The notes: generated from the sequence alone by a model not told the origin. 64,000 bases of DNA from Laceyella tengchongensis (GCF_900182735.1 NZ_FXTU01000002.1:1-64000); one strand, 5' to 3'; shown: positions 18,025 to 26,588, numbered from the stretch's first letter. Numbers and translations are program-made.

Positions 18025-18930
18025 TTATTTACCTGTGGTGCAAGCGTCTAACAACCCTCGTTCTTTCAATACGTTCACCAATGTTTCGCCAATAACGGAC
18101 GGAGTCGGCGCTACTGTCACACCGCAACGTTTCAGGGTGGCGATTTTCTCGGCTGCGGTACCTTTGCCGCCAGAGATGATTGCGCCGGCATGGCCCATCC
18201 GTTTTCCTGGAGGCGCTGTTTGACCGCCGATGAAACCAACAACCGGTTTGGTCATGTTCGCTTTAATCCATTCAGCTGCTTCCTCTTCAGCTGTGCCACC
18301 GATTTCCCCGATCATCACAACCGCTTTGGTCTCTGGATCAGCTTCAAATGCCCGCAAGCAATCGATGAAATCGGTGCCGTTGACAGGGTCGCCCCCGATG
18401 CCCACAGCGGTGGACTGGCCGATACCGCGGGTGGATAATTGGTGAACCGCTTCGTAGGTCAGCGTTCCACTGCGCGAAACGATGCCCACGTGACCTGGTT
18501 GGTGGATGTATCCTGGCATAATCCCGATTTTGCACTCGCCGGGAGTGATAACACCTGGACAGTTCGGCCCGATGAGGCGTGTCTTCTTGCCTTCCATATA
18601 CCGTTTCACTTTCACCATGTCCAGAACCGGAATCCCTTCTGTGATGCACACAACCAGATCCAACTCAGCGTCAACGGCCTCCATGATCGAGTCCGCCGCA
18701 AACGCTGGCGGAACGTAAATGACAGAAGCGTTTGCTCCAGTCGCCGCCACTGCTTCTCTTACCGTGTTGAATACAGGTACGCCTTCAACCTCGGTGCCAC
18801 CTTTGCCCGGGGTGACCCCGCCCACCACTTTGGTGCCGTACTCCAGCGCCTGTTTGGTATGGAACAAGCCGGTTGCTCCTGTAATCCCTTGCGTAATCAC
18901 TTTCGTATCTTTGTTCACAAAAATGCTCAC
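18025..18930 (-). CDS. sucD: Succinyl-CoA synthetase alpha subunit
   Basis: With SucC it converts succinyl-CoA to succinate and makes a nucleoside triphosphate in the TCA cycle. The 301-residue protein binds CoA through its N-terminal Rossmann domain (TQGITGATGLFHTKQALEYG) and carries the phosphorylated His in the MGHAGAIISGG motif. The signature SRSGTLTYEAV is present. It lies 38 bases downstream of sucC. Confidence 0.96.
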   Translation of the reverse strand: MSIFVNKDTKVITQGITGATGLFHTKQALEYGTKVVGGVTPGKGGTEVEGVPVFNTVREAVAATGANASVIYVPPAFAADSIMEAVDAELDLVVCITEGIPVLDMVKVKRYMEGKKTRLIGPNCPGVITPGECKIGIMPGYIHQPGHVGIVSRSGTLTYEAVHQLSTRGIGQSTAVGIGGDPVNGTDFIDCLRAFEADPETKAVVMIGEIGGTAEEEAAEWIKANMTKPVVGFIGGQTAPPGKRMGHAGAIISGGKGTAAEKIATLKRCGVTVAPTPSVIGETLVNVLKERGLLDACTTGK

Positions 18931-18968
18931 TTTATAAACCCACCTTTCTCGGGCGCCCCTATATTTCC

Positions 18969-20129
18969 TTATTTCACCAGTTCTACAATTTTCTTCGCGC
19001 CGTCTTCCATGGAGTCAGCCGCCACAATATCCAGTCCGGACTCATTCAAGATCTTCTTGCCCAATTCAACGTTGGTGCCTTCCAAGCGGACAACCAACGG
19101 GCGGTCCAAGCCGATTTGTTTCGCCGCGCCAACTACGCCGTTAGCAATGACGTCGCACTTCATAATTCCACCGAAAATATTGACGAAAATGCCTTTTACA
19201 TTGGGGTCGGACAAAATGATCTTAAACGCTTCGCGCACTTTATCTTCGGTAGCGCCGCCGCCCACATCCAAGAAGTTGGCCGGTTCGCCGCCGACATGTT
19301 TGATGATATCCATGGTAGCCATGGCCAAGCCCGCACCATTGACCATGCAACCGATGTTGCCATCGAGCGCGATATAACTGAGATCGTATTTCGACGCTTC
19401 AATCTCTTTTGGATCTTCCTCATCCAAGTCGCGCATTTCCAAAATATCTTTGTGGCGGAAGAGCGCATTGGAGTCAAAATTCAATTTGGCGTCAAGTGCC
19501 ATCACACGGCCGTCCGTGGTGGTGATGAGCGGGTTGATTTCCGCTAGGGAGCAATCGTTCTCCACGAATGCTTGGTACAGAGCGAGCATAAACTTAACGG
19601 CTTGCTTGATTTTGTCTTTGGGGATATTGATGCTATAAGCCAAGCGGGTTGCTTGGAACGGCATCATACCTACAGCCGGATCAATCACTTCTTTGAAGAT
19701 TTTTTCCGGGGTTTTTTCAGCCACTTCCTCAATTTCGGTGCCGCCTTCTTCCGACGCCATCATCACGACGCGGTGGGTGGAGCGGTCAATCACCACGCCC
19801 ACATAGTATTCCTTCTCAATTGGCAAACCTTCTTCAATCAACAGACGCTTAACTTCTTTCCCTTCTGGGCCGGTTTGGTGCGTCACCAGTTTCTTTCCGA
19901 TCAATTCCGTGGCGTGCGCTTTCACTTCATCCAAGCTGCGCGCCAATTTGACACCGCCCGCTTTGCCGCGGCCACCTGCATGGATTTGAGCTTTAACCAC
20001 CCACAGGTCTCCACCCAGGCGCTCAGCCGCTTCTACTGCCTCTTCCGGAGAGAAAGCAACATGGCCGTTCGGAACCACAACACCATATTTTTTCAGGATT
20101 TGCTTTCCTTGATACTCATGAACGTTCAT
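18969..20129 (-). CDS. sucC: Succinyl-CoA synthetase beta subunit
   Basis: The ATP-grasp subunit that activates succinate. The 386-residue protein has the start MNVHEYQGKQILKKYGV, the nucleotide-binding KAQIHAGGRGKAGGVKLA and the GNIGCMVNGAGLAMATMD and GGIMKCDVIANG motifs of the C-terminal domain. I chose ATG 20129, which has GGAGG 8 bases upstream and the family's normal N-terminus. A longer in-frame extension of about 50 residues is not supported. Confidence 0.96.
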   Translation of the reverse strand: MNVHEYQGKQILKKYGVVVPNGHVAFSPEEAVEAAERLGGDLWVVKAQIHAGGRGKAGGVKLARSLDEVKAHATELIGKKLVTHQTGPEGKEVKRLLIEEGLPIEKEYYVGVVIDRSTHRVVMMASEEGGTEIEEVAEKTPEKIFKEVIDPAVGMMPFQATRLAYSINIPKDKIKQAVKFMLALYQAFVENDCSLAEINPLITTTDGRVMALDAKLNFDSNALFRHKDILEMRDLDEEDPKEIEASKYDLSYIALDGNIGCMVNGAGLAMATMDIIKHVGGEPANFLDVGGGATEDKVREAFKIILSDPNVKGIFVNIFGGIMKCDVIANGVVGAAKQIGLDRPLVVRLEGTNVELGKKILNESGLDIVAADSMEDGAKKIVELVK

Positions 20130-20338
20130 TCCCGGATCCTCCAATCCATGGTCAATCATGGGCAAACGCGTCTCCATTCTATGTATCAGCACCCTGATTT
20201 CCTTGAATCCCCTTACAAAAAGGTGATCCCCGAAATCGGGCTGAAAAAACTTCACTCGTTTAACCCATCTTGAAGTATAGCTCACACGTGTTTTTTTGCC
20301 AACCGCCGCTCTTTTGCGACAGCTCCGACCCCATCATA

Positions 20339-20373
20339 AAAAGAGAGGATTTCCAGCCAGGAACCCCCTCTTT
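20339..20373 (-). terminator. Terminator of the 43-residue membrane protein gene
   Basis: On the minus strand, AGAGGGGGTTCC...GGAAATCCTCTC is followed by TTTTT. It begins within 10 bases of the stop codon. Confidence 0.8.
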
Positions 20374-20381
20374 CAACAAAA

Positions 20382-20513
20382 TTACATCATCAATTGCACC
20401 GCGGTCGCTACAACAAAAATTCCCATAAACAGAGCCGTAACGACACCGGCCGAAACCATAAAATCAATAAATTCATTGTCTTGGTGGCTGGTATCTACGA
20501 ACTTCTTTTCCAT
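20382..20513 (-). CDS. Small single-span membrane protein (43 residues)
   Basis: I do not recognise the family. The protein starts MEKKFVDTSHQDNEFIDFMV and continues as one hydrophobic helix (about residues 19-43) that ends at the last residue. The start is well supported: GAAGGAGG lies 7 bases before ATG 20513. It is an isolated minus-strand gene with its own terminator, upstream of sucC and divergent from the cupredoxin gene. The polar N-terminal half and C-terminal membrane anchor resemble small tail-anchored regulators. Confidence 0.75.
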   Translation of the reverse strand: MEKKFVDTSHQDNEFIDFMVSAGVVTALFMGIFVVATAVQLMM

Positions 20514-20751
20514 GACGTAACCTCCTTCACCATTCCACTATGTAGAGAATGGGCGCATCTCGAACAATAGGAAGGAAGATTGAGCGTAGTCCCTCCCGCT
20601 TATCCCACCTGTCATTATAGCAAAAAACACAACATTTGCGAGTGGCAGAAACGTTCCTCTGTGTTATTTCCCTGAACAAAAAGGGATTATCATCTATCAG
20701 AAGAAATAATTAGAAAACCCTGGGCGCCAGCTCAGGGATGGTGAGGTGAAA

Positions 20752-21222
20752 ATGATGGGCACATCAACCCGTTGGCTCGTTCTTTCTATTGCGGGCGGAC
20801 TAATCCTCCTTGGCATCGCCTTGTTTCGCCCCGATTTTCTTTTTTATCAGGATACCCCGGCTTCGGGCAAATCAACCGCCCGCGCCAATGCAAAGCAAGT
20901 TACGCGTGACATCCACTTGTTCACGGTGGAGCACCAAGCGAACCACGGTGGCAAAGAAGTGGAAGTGTATCGGTTTGACCCCGGGTTCATCACGGTGGTC
21001 AAAGGGGAAAAAATCCGTTTACACATCCATGGCTTCCATGGGAAAAAGCATCATTTCTCTATCCCCTCCTTCCAGGTGAACAGCGAGGTGGCCAAAGGGG
21101 AAGTGACCACGGTTGAGTTCATCCCCGACAAGGTGGGCACGTTTGAAATCATTTGCCACGACCATTTGAGTCCGCAACATGAAGGGCCGATGATCGGCTA
21201 CATCACTGTCGTGCCATCTTAA
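20752..21222 (+). CDS. Membrane-anchored cupredoxin (type 1 copper protein)
   Basis: Probably binds a single copper for electron transfer or copper handling outside the membrane. The roughly 156-residue protein has an N-terminal signal anchor (about residues 7-25) and a cupredoxin fold with candidate ligands His in GKKHHFSIP and the Cys, His and Met of ICHDHLSPQHEGPMIG. The beta-strand pattern (FITVVKGEKIRLHIHG) resembles nitrosocyanin or CuA-like domains, but there is only one Cys. An in-frame GTG two codons earlier and an ATG one codon later are alternative starts. It converges on a tyrosinase gene, another copper protein. Confidence 0.8.
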   Translation: MMGTSTRWLVLSIAGGLILLGIALFRPDFLFYQDTPASGKSTARANAKQVTRDIHLFTVEHQANHGGKEVEVYRFDPGFITVVKGEKIRLHIHGFHGKKHHFSIPSFQVNSEVAKGEVTTVEFIPDKVGTFEIICHDHLSPQHEGPMIGYITVVPS

Positions 21223-21227
21223 CCACA

Positions 21228-21278
21228 AAAAAGCCAAAAAGGTCCACGCTCAACCGGGCGCGGCATTTTTGGCTTTTT
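21228..21278. terminator. Bidirectional terminator between cupredoxin and tyrosinase
   Basis: AAAAAGCCAAAAA and TTTTTGGCTTTTT form a long stem around a GC-rich loop. It has A-runs and T-runs suited to both converging genes. Confidence 0.85.
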
Positions 21279-21281
21279 CCT

Positions 21282-22226
21282 CTATTGATAGCGATACCCC
21301 AATTTCTCCATATCCAACACCATCGCTGGCGTCACTTTCCGACCCATGGACTTCCAAGGCTCCATCGCATCATGCAGGTTGTGCCCGCGCGGCCCGCGCT
21401 TCCCATCAGTCCCCGCCGGTTGATATCTTTCGTTAGGATGGCTAGCTTGCCATATAGCCCACAAACGGTCAATCGTGGCGTGATGCAACCAAAAAATCGG
21501 ATCATTGGGCGCACTCATCCATGCCATGGACCCTCGCGCAGCCCCGCCTATCCAACGGTGGACGATGTTGTGAATGTTCCCTTTCCCGTACCACCCCTCC
21601 AAGCGGTTGCAAAAGCTGGGTCGGACGGCTGGACTATCAGGTCTTAGCAAATTCAACTTCGCTCGCCATGGGGGAACGTGATATGGCGTTTCACGCAAGC
21701 AACGCTTCACCTCTGCGGCAGTGGGGAGAGAAATCGACCGCCCGCCCGAACCCACTCCCAATTGCCGACGCAAATAAGGCAACCGCGGTTCACCATGGTC
21801 AAACAAGATCAACTTCCACCGCGGATAGGCAAATGGCCCCGTGGTCACACGATAGTTCAACCGCGGGTCTCCAGTTCCTCCCATAAAATCGTCCGTCCAC
21901 GGCCCCCGCGGATCATCCGGGCGTCGTTGTGCGGTCCAATCCCAATACGGAATGCTCACAGACGGGTCGATCTCTTGTAAATCCTTTTCTAACTGGTACA
22001 GCAAATAGCGGTGCCATGGGAGAAACGCCGGCCCGCTGTGTGCCCATCCTGGATAAACAGCCGTCATGTTTTCCATCGACTTCAAATGGATATACACATA
22101 ATCATCATACCGACCCCATCTGGGGGAAATGCGACCCGGTTTTTGTTTTAAAATCAACAAAGCCCGGACAAACCTGCGCTTTTCCTGTTTGCTCAAATCC
22201 GCTACATTTTTGCGAATGGTGGTCAT
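21282..22226 (-). CDS. Tyrosinase (type 3 binuclear copper monooxygenase)
   Basis: Hydroxylates phenols and oxidises catechols to quinones, which often leads to melanin. The 314-residue protein keeps both copper sites. CuA ligands are His in YIHLKS, WAHSGPAFLPWHRYLL (two His). CuB ligands are the His residues of GNIHNIVH and DPIFWLHHATIDRLW. The length and absence of a signal peptide resemble the Bacillus megaterium tyrosinase; no caddie protein is seen. A nearby cupredoxin gene is convergent rather than in the same operon. Confidence 0.93.
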   Translation of the reverse strand: MTTIRKNVADLSKQEKRRFVRALLILKQKPGRISPRWGRYDDYVYIHLKSMENMTAVYPGWAHSGPAFLPWHRYLLYQLEKDLQEIDPSVSIPYWDWTAQRRPDDPRGPWTDDFMGGTGDPRLNYRVTTGPFAYPRWKLILFDHGEPRLPYLRRQLGVGSGGRSISLPTAAEVKRCLRETPYHVPPWRAKLNLLRPDSPAVRPSFCNRLEGWYGKGNIHNIVHRWIGGAARGSMAWMSAPNDPIFWLHHATIDRLWAIWQASHPNERYQPAGTDGKRGPRGHNLHDAMEPWKSMGRKVTPAMVLDMEKLGYRYQ

Positions 22227-22368
22227 CGCTCATCCCATCCTTCAGTTTCGTTATCACATGGTATGAGCAGTTGGGCAAAACAGTGCATTCCCACTACTGG
22301 GACAGTTTGTTTGTTTTACAAACTTGTCTATATAAATGAAAATCCGACTGCGACTCGCTCCCTTTTGC

Positions 22369-22374
22369 TATAAT
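22369..22374 (+). promoter_or_regulatory. Extended -10 element
   Basis: TGCTATAAT gives a perfect TATAAT with a TG one base upstream. A weak -35 lies near 22346. It precedes the small coupled gene pair by about 40 bases. Confidence 0.5.
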
Positions 22375-22413
22375 GTCATTGATTGAAACCCATCGCGATG
22401 AAGGAGGAAGATC

Positions 22414-22536
22414 ATGTCTTGTCATTTCTGGACGGATCTCCACATAATGACTCAACCGGTACAGGTTCGGTTCCAACCCCTAACCCACCAAACCGAGCTT
22501 CCCAAAAAGAATTTCTCCATGGAGGAACGCGCATGA
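22414..22536 (+). CDS. Small coupled leader gene (40 residues)
   Basis: I do not recognise the product. It begins MSCHFWTDLHIMTQPVQVRF and ends SMEERA. The start is supported by AAGGAGG 6 bases upstream. Its stop overlaps the next start (ATGA at 22533-22536), so the downstream gene is probably translationally coupled. It may act as a short regulatory leader or as a small protein in its own right. Confidence 0.6.
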   Translation: MSCHFWTDLHIMTQPVQVRFQPLTHQTELPKKNFSMEERA

Positions 22537-22949
22537 ATATCCGCTTTCAAACACCGCACCAATATGTGTTCATCCATCGCCATGTGAAGCACCTCTTACT
22601 TTTGTGGAAAAAGGAACACAAACGGGATTTGTACATTGTCGATGACGAAACCGAATCCTCTCTGGTTTTGCGATATCCAGGCGACACCTATGCCGAAATG
22701 GTTCTACAAGAAGTGGAGCCGATTTTTTTTCAACGCTTGGAAACCGATGAGGAAGCCTTTCTCGCCATCCTTGCGGCGACCCTTGATTATGGCGGACGCT
22801 TGATGGCCATGTATGTCCACCCAGAACGACCACAAACCGATGTTTACTTTTTCGAGGTGCGGGATGAACAGATCGAGGAAATCGCTGACGATGAATACCC
22901 CCGCATCATCCAAGCTTTCATGGAGGAATATCCCGACTCGTTCGCCTAA
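22533..22949 (+). CDS. Hypothetical cytoplasmic protein (138 residues)
   Basis: I do not recognise the family. The protein starts MNIRFQTPHQYVFIHRHVKH, has no signal peptide or membrane segment, and ends in a very acidic stretch (VRDEQIEEIADDEYPRI, then FMEEYPDSFA). GGAGG lies 7 bases before the ATG, and the start overlaps the stop of the 40-residue gene. A longer version from 22383 would cover that small gene and has weaker support. A MITE lies 32 bases downstream. Confidence 0.7.
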   Translation: MNIRFQTPHQYVFIHRHVKHLLLLWKKEHKRDLYIVDDETESSLVLRYPGDTYAEMVLQEVEPIFFQRLETDEEAFLAILAATLDYGGRLMAMYVHPERPQTDVYFFEVRDEQIEEIADDEYPRIIQAFMEEYPDSFA

Positions 22950-22981
22950 GCGTAACCTTTGCCAAGAAAAAGCGAGAGACC

Positions 22982-23093
22982 TAGGGCATGTCTGGTGAAT
23001 GGGCCAGATCATTGGCTTCACGCGTGGCGAGGCTCAACCGGATTTTTTTCCGCCGCTCTCTCCACGAACTGAACTTGATACATATACACCCTA
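22982..23093. mobile_element. MITE copy C, diverged (112 bp)
   Basis: It starts TAGGGCATGTCTGGTGAATGGGCC and ends ACACCCTA, matching the ends of the 135-bp copies at 52444 and 56801. The centre keeps GCTTCACGCGTGGCGAGGC and TTTTTTTCCGCCGCT but is shortened. It is flanked by CTAG at both ends, consistent with a TA target duplication. It encodes no transposase. Confidence 0.75.
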
Positions 23094-23158
23094 GACAACG
23101 AATTTATCAATAAAAATGGACCGCATGGCCGAGTGGGCCGTGCGATCCGCCGTCAGGT

Positions 23159-24706
23159 TCAGTCAGCCGGTTGGCTATATTGCTCCCGCAAAAGGCGTTT
23201 TAATATTTTCCCCGCTGCATTCTTGGGCAACTCTTCGACGAACTTCAAGCTTTTGGGCACTTTGAAACCAGCCAACCGCTCGCGGCAGAAATCCAACAAT
23301 GTCTGCGCATCCACTTCCTGATCCGCGCGTTTAACCACCAACGCCTTCACCGCTTCCACCCAAACGGGGTCGGGTACCCCGATCACCGCCGCTTCCAACA
23401 CGGCCGGATGCTGGTAAAGCACCTGCTCCACTTCAATTGAGTAAACATTCTCTCCACCGGTCACAATCATATCCTTTTTACGGTCGACGACATAGAGGTA
23501 ATGCTGTTCATCCCGATAAACCATATCCCCCGTATGATACCAACCACCCTTCAGCACAAGGTCCGTTTCTTCATGTCTGTTCCAATACCCTTTCATCACA
23601 TTGGGCCCGCGCACGATTAACTCCCCGACCTCTCTCACTCCTACCTCGCCGCCGTGGTCATCGATGATTTTCGCCTCTACCCCCGTTACAACTTGCCCAC
23701 ATGAAGCGAGGCGTTCCTCCACCTGATGATCTTCCGGCGGCAACACCGTCACCACTGGTGCGGCTTCCGACATTCCGTACGCCTGCATGAAAGAAAGATG
23801 TGGCCACACTTCCCGCGCTTTCTTCAACACTTCCACCGGCATTGCCGAACCGCCATAGAGTAATTGTCGCAACGAAGAGCAATTGCGCTTCTCCACATCT
23901 GGGTGATTGATCAGGCGGTTGACCATGGTAGGCACCAGTAACGTCGTAGTCGGCTGAGCCTGCTCCACCCAATCTAAGAACATATCCGGCTGAAAAGTAC
24001 GAAGGATTTGGTGTGTTCCTCCGACCAAAGTTAAAGCAAACGTGCAAGCTCCGTCAGCGAGATGGAACATAGGCGCCGCGTGGACATAACGGGTGTAACG
24101 GTCAAAGCAAAACGCGAGCGCCGCATGGTAAGCATTGCTCACCAAATTACGGTGCGTCAGCATCACTCCTTTGGATCGCCCGGTCGTGCCCCCTGTGTAA
24201 AATATCCCCGCCACATCATCTTCGATCACCTCACCATAAGCGAGCGGCTGAGGGGAATGCGGTCGTAGAAACTCTTCATAATCGATCATGAACCCGGTCT
24301 CCTCTTCATTGCGCTCCCCTTCAACTCTCACAAACAAACGCACCGACAGGACACGCATCACCATCCCGGCGACAATGGGGGCAAATTCCTGATGAAAAAA
24401 GAGAGCTTTCGGACTGGAATCTCGCAACTGCTCAACTATTTCCGCTGCCGTCAACCGATAATTGAGCGGAACGGCTATCGCTCCGATCGCAGTGACCGCA
24501 TAAAATAATTCTAGATAACGAAAATCATTGAACATGAGAATCGCCACCCGATCCCCTTTCTCAATCCCTTCCTGCTTCAATGCTTGCTGCAACTGGCTGA
24601 CTCTATCGGAAAATGCATGATAGGTGTGGGCGACTTTTCCGTCCACAACCGCCAATTGATCAGAAAAGTTTTGTGCAGAACGAATCAATCCTTTGGTTAA
24701 AATCAT
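23159..24706 (-). CDS. AMP-forming acyl-CoA synthetase (long-chain fatty acid CoA ligase type)
   Basis: Activates a carboxylic acid, probably a fatty acid, to its CoA thioester through an acyl-AMP. The 515-residue protein has the ANL-family P-loop FYTGGTTGRSKGVMLTHRN near residue 170, the MQAYGMSEAAPV motif, the hinge region YVVDRKKDMIVTGGENVYSIEVE and the C-terminal catalytic Lys in PKNAAGKILKR. ATG 24706 has GGAGG 7 bases upstream. It is transcribed alone, divergent from the repeat-protein locus. The substrate cannot be told from the sequence. Confidence 0.9.
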   Translation of the reverse strand: MILTKGLIRSAQNFSDQLAVVDGKVAHTYHAFSDRVSQLQQALKQEGIEKGDRVAILMFNDFRYLELFYAVTAIGAIAVPLNYRLTAAEIVEQLRDSSPKALFFHQEFAPIVAGMVMRVLSVRLFVRVEGERNEEETGFMIDYEEFLRPHSPQPLAYGEVIEDDVAGIFYTGGTTGRSKGVMLTHRNLVSNAYHAALAFCFDRYTRYVHAAPMFHLADGACTFALTLVGGTHQILRTFQPDMFLDWVEQAQPTTTLLVPTMVNRLINHPDVEKRNCSSLRQLLYGGSAMPVEVLKKAREVWPHLSFMQAYGMSEAAPVVTVLPPEDHQVEERLASCGQVVTGVEAKIIDDHGGEVGVREVGELIVRGPNVMKGYWNRHEETDLVLKGGWYHTGDMVYRDEQHYLYVVDRKKDMIVTGGENVYSIEVEQVLYQHPAVLEAAVIGVPDPVWVEAVKALVVKRADQEVDAQTLLDFCRERLAGFKVPKSLKFVEELPKNAAGKILKRLLREQYSQPAD

Positions 24707-24712
24707 CTGCAC

Positions 24713-24925
24713 ACCTCCATCTCACTTAAGCGTATGTTCTGATTAAATTATATCACAATATTCTAATAATTTTACTTTTTACCTTCTGTTTCTAAGTTTA
24801 TTTCTGCGAAACATCACGCTATCAAGATAGTAAACTATTTTTCAAAACTCAATCACCATTACGTAAACAAAGAATATATTGTATTAACATCAGAAATTGA
24901 TAGCACAGTCATCAGGGAGGTGCCA
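24713..24925. promoter_or_regulatory. AT-rich divergent intergenic region before the repeat-protein locus
   Basis: About 210 AT-rich bases separate the acyl-CoA ligase from the small-protein cluster. The stretch around 24860-24890 (CACC, then about 16 bases, then an ATATATTGTA box) loosely resembles a late sporulation sigma factor promoter. That reading is weak. No gene is seen here. Confidence 0.3.
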
Positions 24926-24929
24926 GCAT

Positions 24930-25154
24930 TTGACATCAGATAAGAAAACTTTGGATCAAGTCACCGTCGGGCTGGAGAAAATGATCAAATTAAAAGTTTA
25001 CGATCTGCTGATCAACAGCTTGGAAAATGACAAAGTTCCCGCTAAGTTACAACAATTGATGGCTTTGGCGGAAATCATAAAACCCGGTACAAAAGATGCG
25101 GTGAAGCAAGCATTGCGAAAAGAGAAATTGAAATCAACAAAGAGAAAGGAGTGA
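24930..25154 (+). CDS. Small helical charged protein (74 residues), first gene of the repeat-protein locus
   Basis: I do not recognise the family. A TTG start at 24930 has GGGAGGTG 7 bases upstream and gives MTSDKKTLDQVTVGLEKMIK. The protein looks like two or three amphipathic helices with a lysine-rich end (KLKSTKRKE). It has no signal peptide. It lies 7 bases before the first arginine-rich gene, so the two are probably co-transcribed. Confidence 0.7.
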   Translation: MTSDKKTLDQVTVGLEKMIKLKVYDLLINSLENDKVPAKLQQLMALAEIIKPGTKDAVKQALRKEKLKSTKRKE

Positions 25155-25161
25155 AAGAGCG

Positions 25162-25470
25162 ATGGGAGTCTACAAGCTGGTCTACGTTTCAAGAAACCGC
25201 CGCAAAAAACGCAAAAGACCATTGCTTTGCAGGCGATGCCGATGGTTTCTCCTGCATTACGGCGCACTCCCCTTCGAAACCCGCCGGCGTCGCCGACGAC
25301 GGCGTAGACTGTCCCGGCCAGCGGCTTCTACCTCCAGCAATGTAAACAACTCAGCCAACATCGGGGCGGTGAGCGGACTAATCAACATCATCGTTCAGGT
25401 TCCTGTCAACACTGGCGATGCAACCACCTTAAACAACAGCGATCAAAACTCAACCACCAATGCCCTCTAA
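25162..25470 (+). CDS. Arginine-rich mini-protein 1 (102 residues)
   Basis: The first of three related small proteins. It has a basic N-terminal half with a run of nine Arg (about residues 41-50), then a neutral C-terminal half, SANIGAVSGLINIIVQVPVN and a tail rich in Asn and Ser. The C-terminal 40 residues align with the proteins at 25921 and 26216 (GLIN..VQVP.N.GDA...N.S..NS..N.L). AAAGGAGTG lies 7 bases before the ATG. No signal peptide is present. I infer a spore-surface or assembly role from the context only. Confidence 0.75.
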   Translation: MGVYKLVYVSRNRRKKRKRPLLCRRCRWFLLHYGALPFETRRRRRRRRRLSRPAASTSSNVNNSANIGAVSGLINIIVQVPVNTGDATTLNNSDQNSTTNAL

Positions 25471-25513
25471 CTCATCCCCAATCACGTTTCTCAGCCTTGA
25501 AAGGAGGTGAAAC

Positions 25514-25900
25514 ATGATGAGCAACCATTCCTACACCCCGGAACAATTGGAGGCGATCCGCTCCTTAATCGAAGAAGCAAACAACAAACTCCCAGCAGCG
25601 CAACAATTGAAAGCACAACAAGTTTCTGAGTTGATCACGTTCATCCTCGGGCTTCCCGTTCAAGCTATCACCGCGGTGGCAGCTGTCGTCACAGGCGCGA
25701 CTGGCATCCTGACTGGCTTTATCGGCAGCTTGCTGGGTATCCTCGAACAGCTGATTGGCTTGATCACCGGCGGAGGGGCAGCTAATGGTGCAGCCGCTTC
25801 TATTCTGCAACAAGTGGCCCCCAACCTGGTGAATATCATCGAAAAGCAAATTCCGGCCCCGCCGCAAGGGCAAAGTGATTCAAATCCTGAACAAAAATAA
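25514..25900 (+). CDS. Hydrophobic mini-protein with glycine-rich membrane-like core (128 residues)
   Basis: I do not recognise the family. The N-terminus is a short polar helix (SYTPEQLEAIRSLIEEANNK). Residues about 38-100 are strongly hydrophobic with many Ala, Gly, Ile and Leu (AITAVAAVVTGATGILTGFI) and could form two membrane hairpins or a self-assembling core. The tail is polar and proline-rich. AAAGGAGGTG precedes the ATG. It sits between two arginine-rich paralogues. Confidence 0.75.
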   Translation: MMSNHSYTPEQLEAIRSLIEEANNKLPAAQQLKAQQVSELITFILGLPVQAITAVAAVVTGATGILTGFIGSLLGILEQLIGLITGGGAANGAAASILQQVAPNLVNIIEKQIPAPPQGQSDSNPEQK

Positions 25901-25920
25901 TTAAAAAGGAGTGAAAGACA

Positions 25921-26136
25921 ATGGGTTGCTGCAGAAAAAAGAACTGTCTTATCGTCATTAAAAAACACAGACGTCGTCGCGCTGTGGGTGGCGCAAGAGC
26001 AAGGGTGAACAACGTGGCGCGCACAGGTGCACAAAGCGCCGGATTGATCAACCTGAACGTTCAAGTGCCGATCAACCTGGGAGATGCGCAAGCATTCAAC
26101 AGAAGCTCCGGAAACTCCGTCTCCAACTTGCTGTAA
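25921..26136 (+). CDS. Arginine-rich mini-protein 2 (71 residues)
   Basis: It starts with a Cys-Cys pair (MGCCRKKNCLIVIKKHRRRR), followed by GGARARVNNVARTGAQSAGL and the tail NLGDAQAFNRSSGNSVSNLL. The last 40 residues are almost identical to those of the 26216 gene, so the pair arose by recent tandem duplication. AAGGAGTG lies upstream. No signal peptide is present. Cys and Arg clusters with an Asn/Ser-rich tail are common in crust or coat proteins, but the family is not one I know. Confidence 0.8.
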   Translation: MGCCRKKNCLIVIKKHRRRRAVGGARARVNNVARTGAQSAGLINLNVQVPINLGDAQAFNRSSGNSVSNLL

Positions 26137-26150
26137 CGCCAACAAGCATA

Positions 26151-26170
26151 GGGGGGAAGCTCCTCCCCCC
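26151..26170. terminator. GC hairpin between mini-proteins 2 and 3
   Basis: GGGGGGA and TCCCCCC form a strong stem around AGCTCC. There is no T-run, so it may stabilise or attenuate the transcript rather than end it. Confidence 0.4.
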
Positions 26171-26215
26171 GTACATATCCAATTCCCCCATCCAACTGAA
26201 AGGAGGTGAATCCGA

Positions 26216-26428
26216 ATGGGTTGCCCTAAAAAACACTGTGTAGTGTTCATCCACCAGAAAAGACGCCGTCGTGCTGTCACTAGCGCAAGAGCACGGGTGA
26301 GCAACGTGGCACGTACAGGCGCGCAAAGCGCGGGCCTCGCCAACGTCAACATCCAAGTGCCGATCAACTTGGGTGATGCGCAAGCATTCAACAGAAGCTC
26401 CGGAAACTCCGTCTCCAACTTGCTGTAA
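26216..26428 (+). CDS. Arginine-rich mini-protein 3 (70 residues)
   Basis: A paralogue of the 25921 product. It starts MGCPKKHCVVFIHQKRRRRA, continues SARARVSNVARTGAQSAGLA and ends with the same NLGDAQAFNRSSGNSVSNLL tail. AAAGGAGGTG lies 8 bases before the ATG. The nucleotide sequence of the 3' half is nearly the same in both genes. A terminator follows, so the giant repeat gene probably has its own promoter. Confidence 0.8.
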   Translation: MGCPKKHCVVFIHQKRRRRAVTSARARVSNVARTGAQSAGLANVNIQVPINLGDAQAFNRSSGNSVSNLL

Positions 26429-26429
26429 C

Positions 26430-26454
26430 AGGGGCAAACGCGCCCCTTTTTTTG
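26430..26454 (+). terminator. Terminator of the mini-protein operon
   Basis: AGGGGC-AAACGC-GCCCCT is followed by seven Ts, directly after the last mini-protein stop. Confidence 0.85.
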
Positions 26455-26588
26455 TTTGACGCCAACAAGACGGGATAACTCCCCTTTCCTCACCTTTTAC
26501 CAAAATACAGGATGACATGCTCCATCTGCAAGGTTGGTGAATATACCTATCAAAGAGTTGCAATGGCCTAGGGAAAGGGGTTAGAAAA

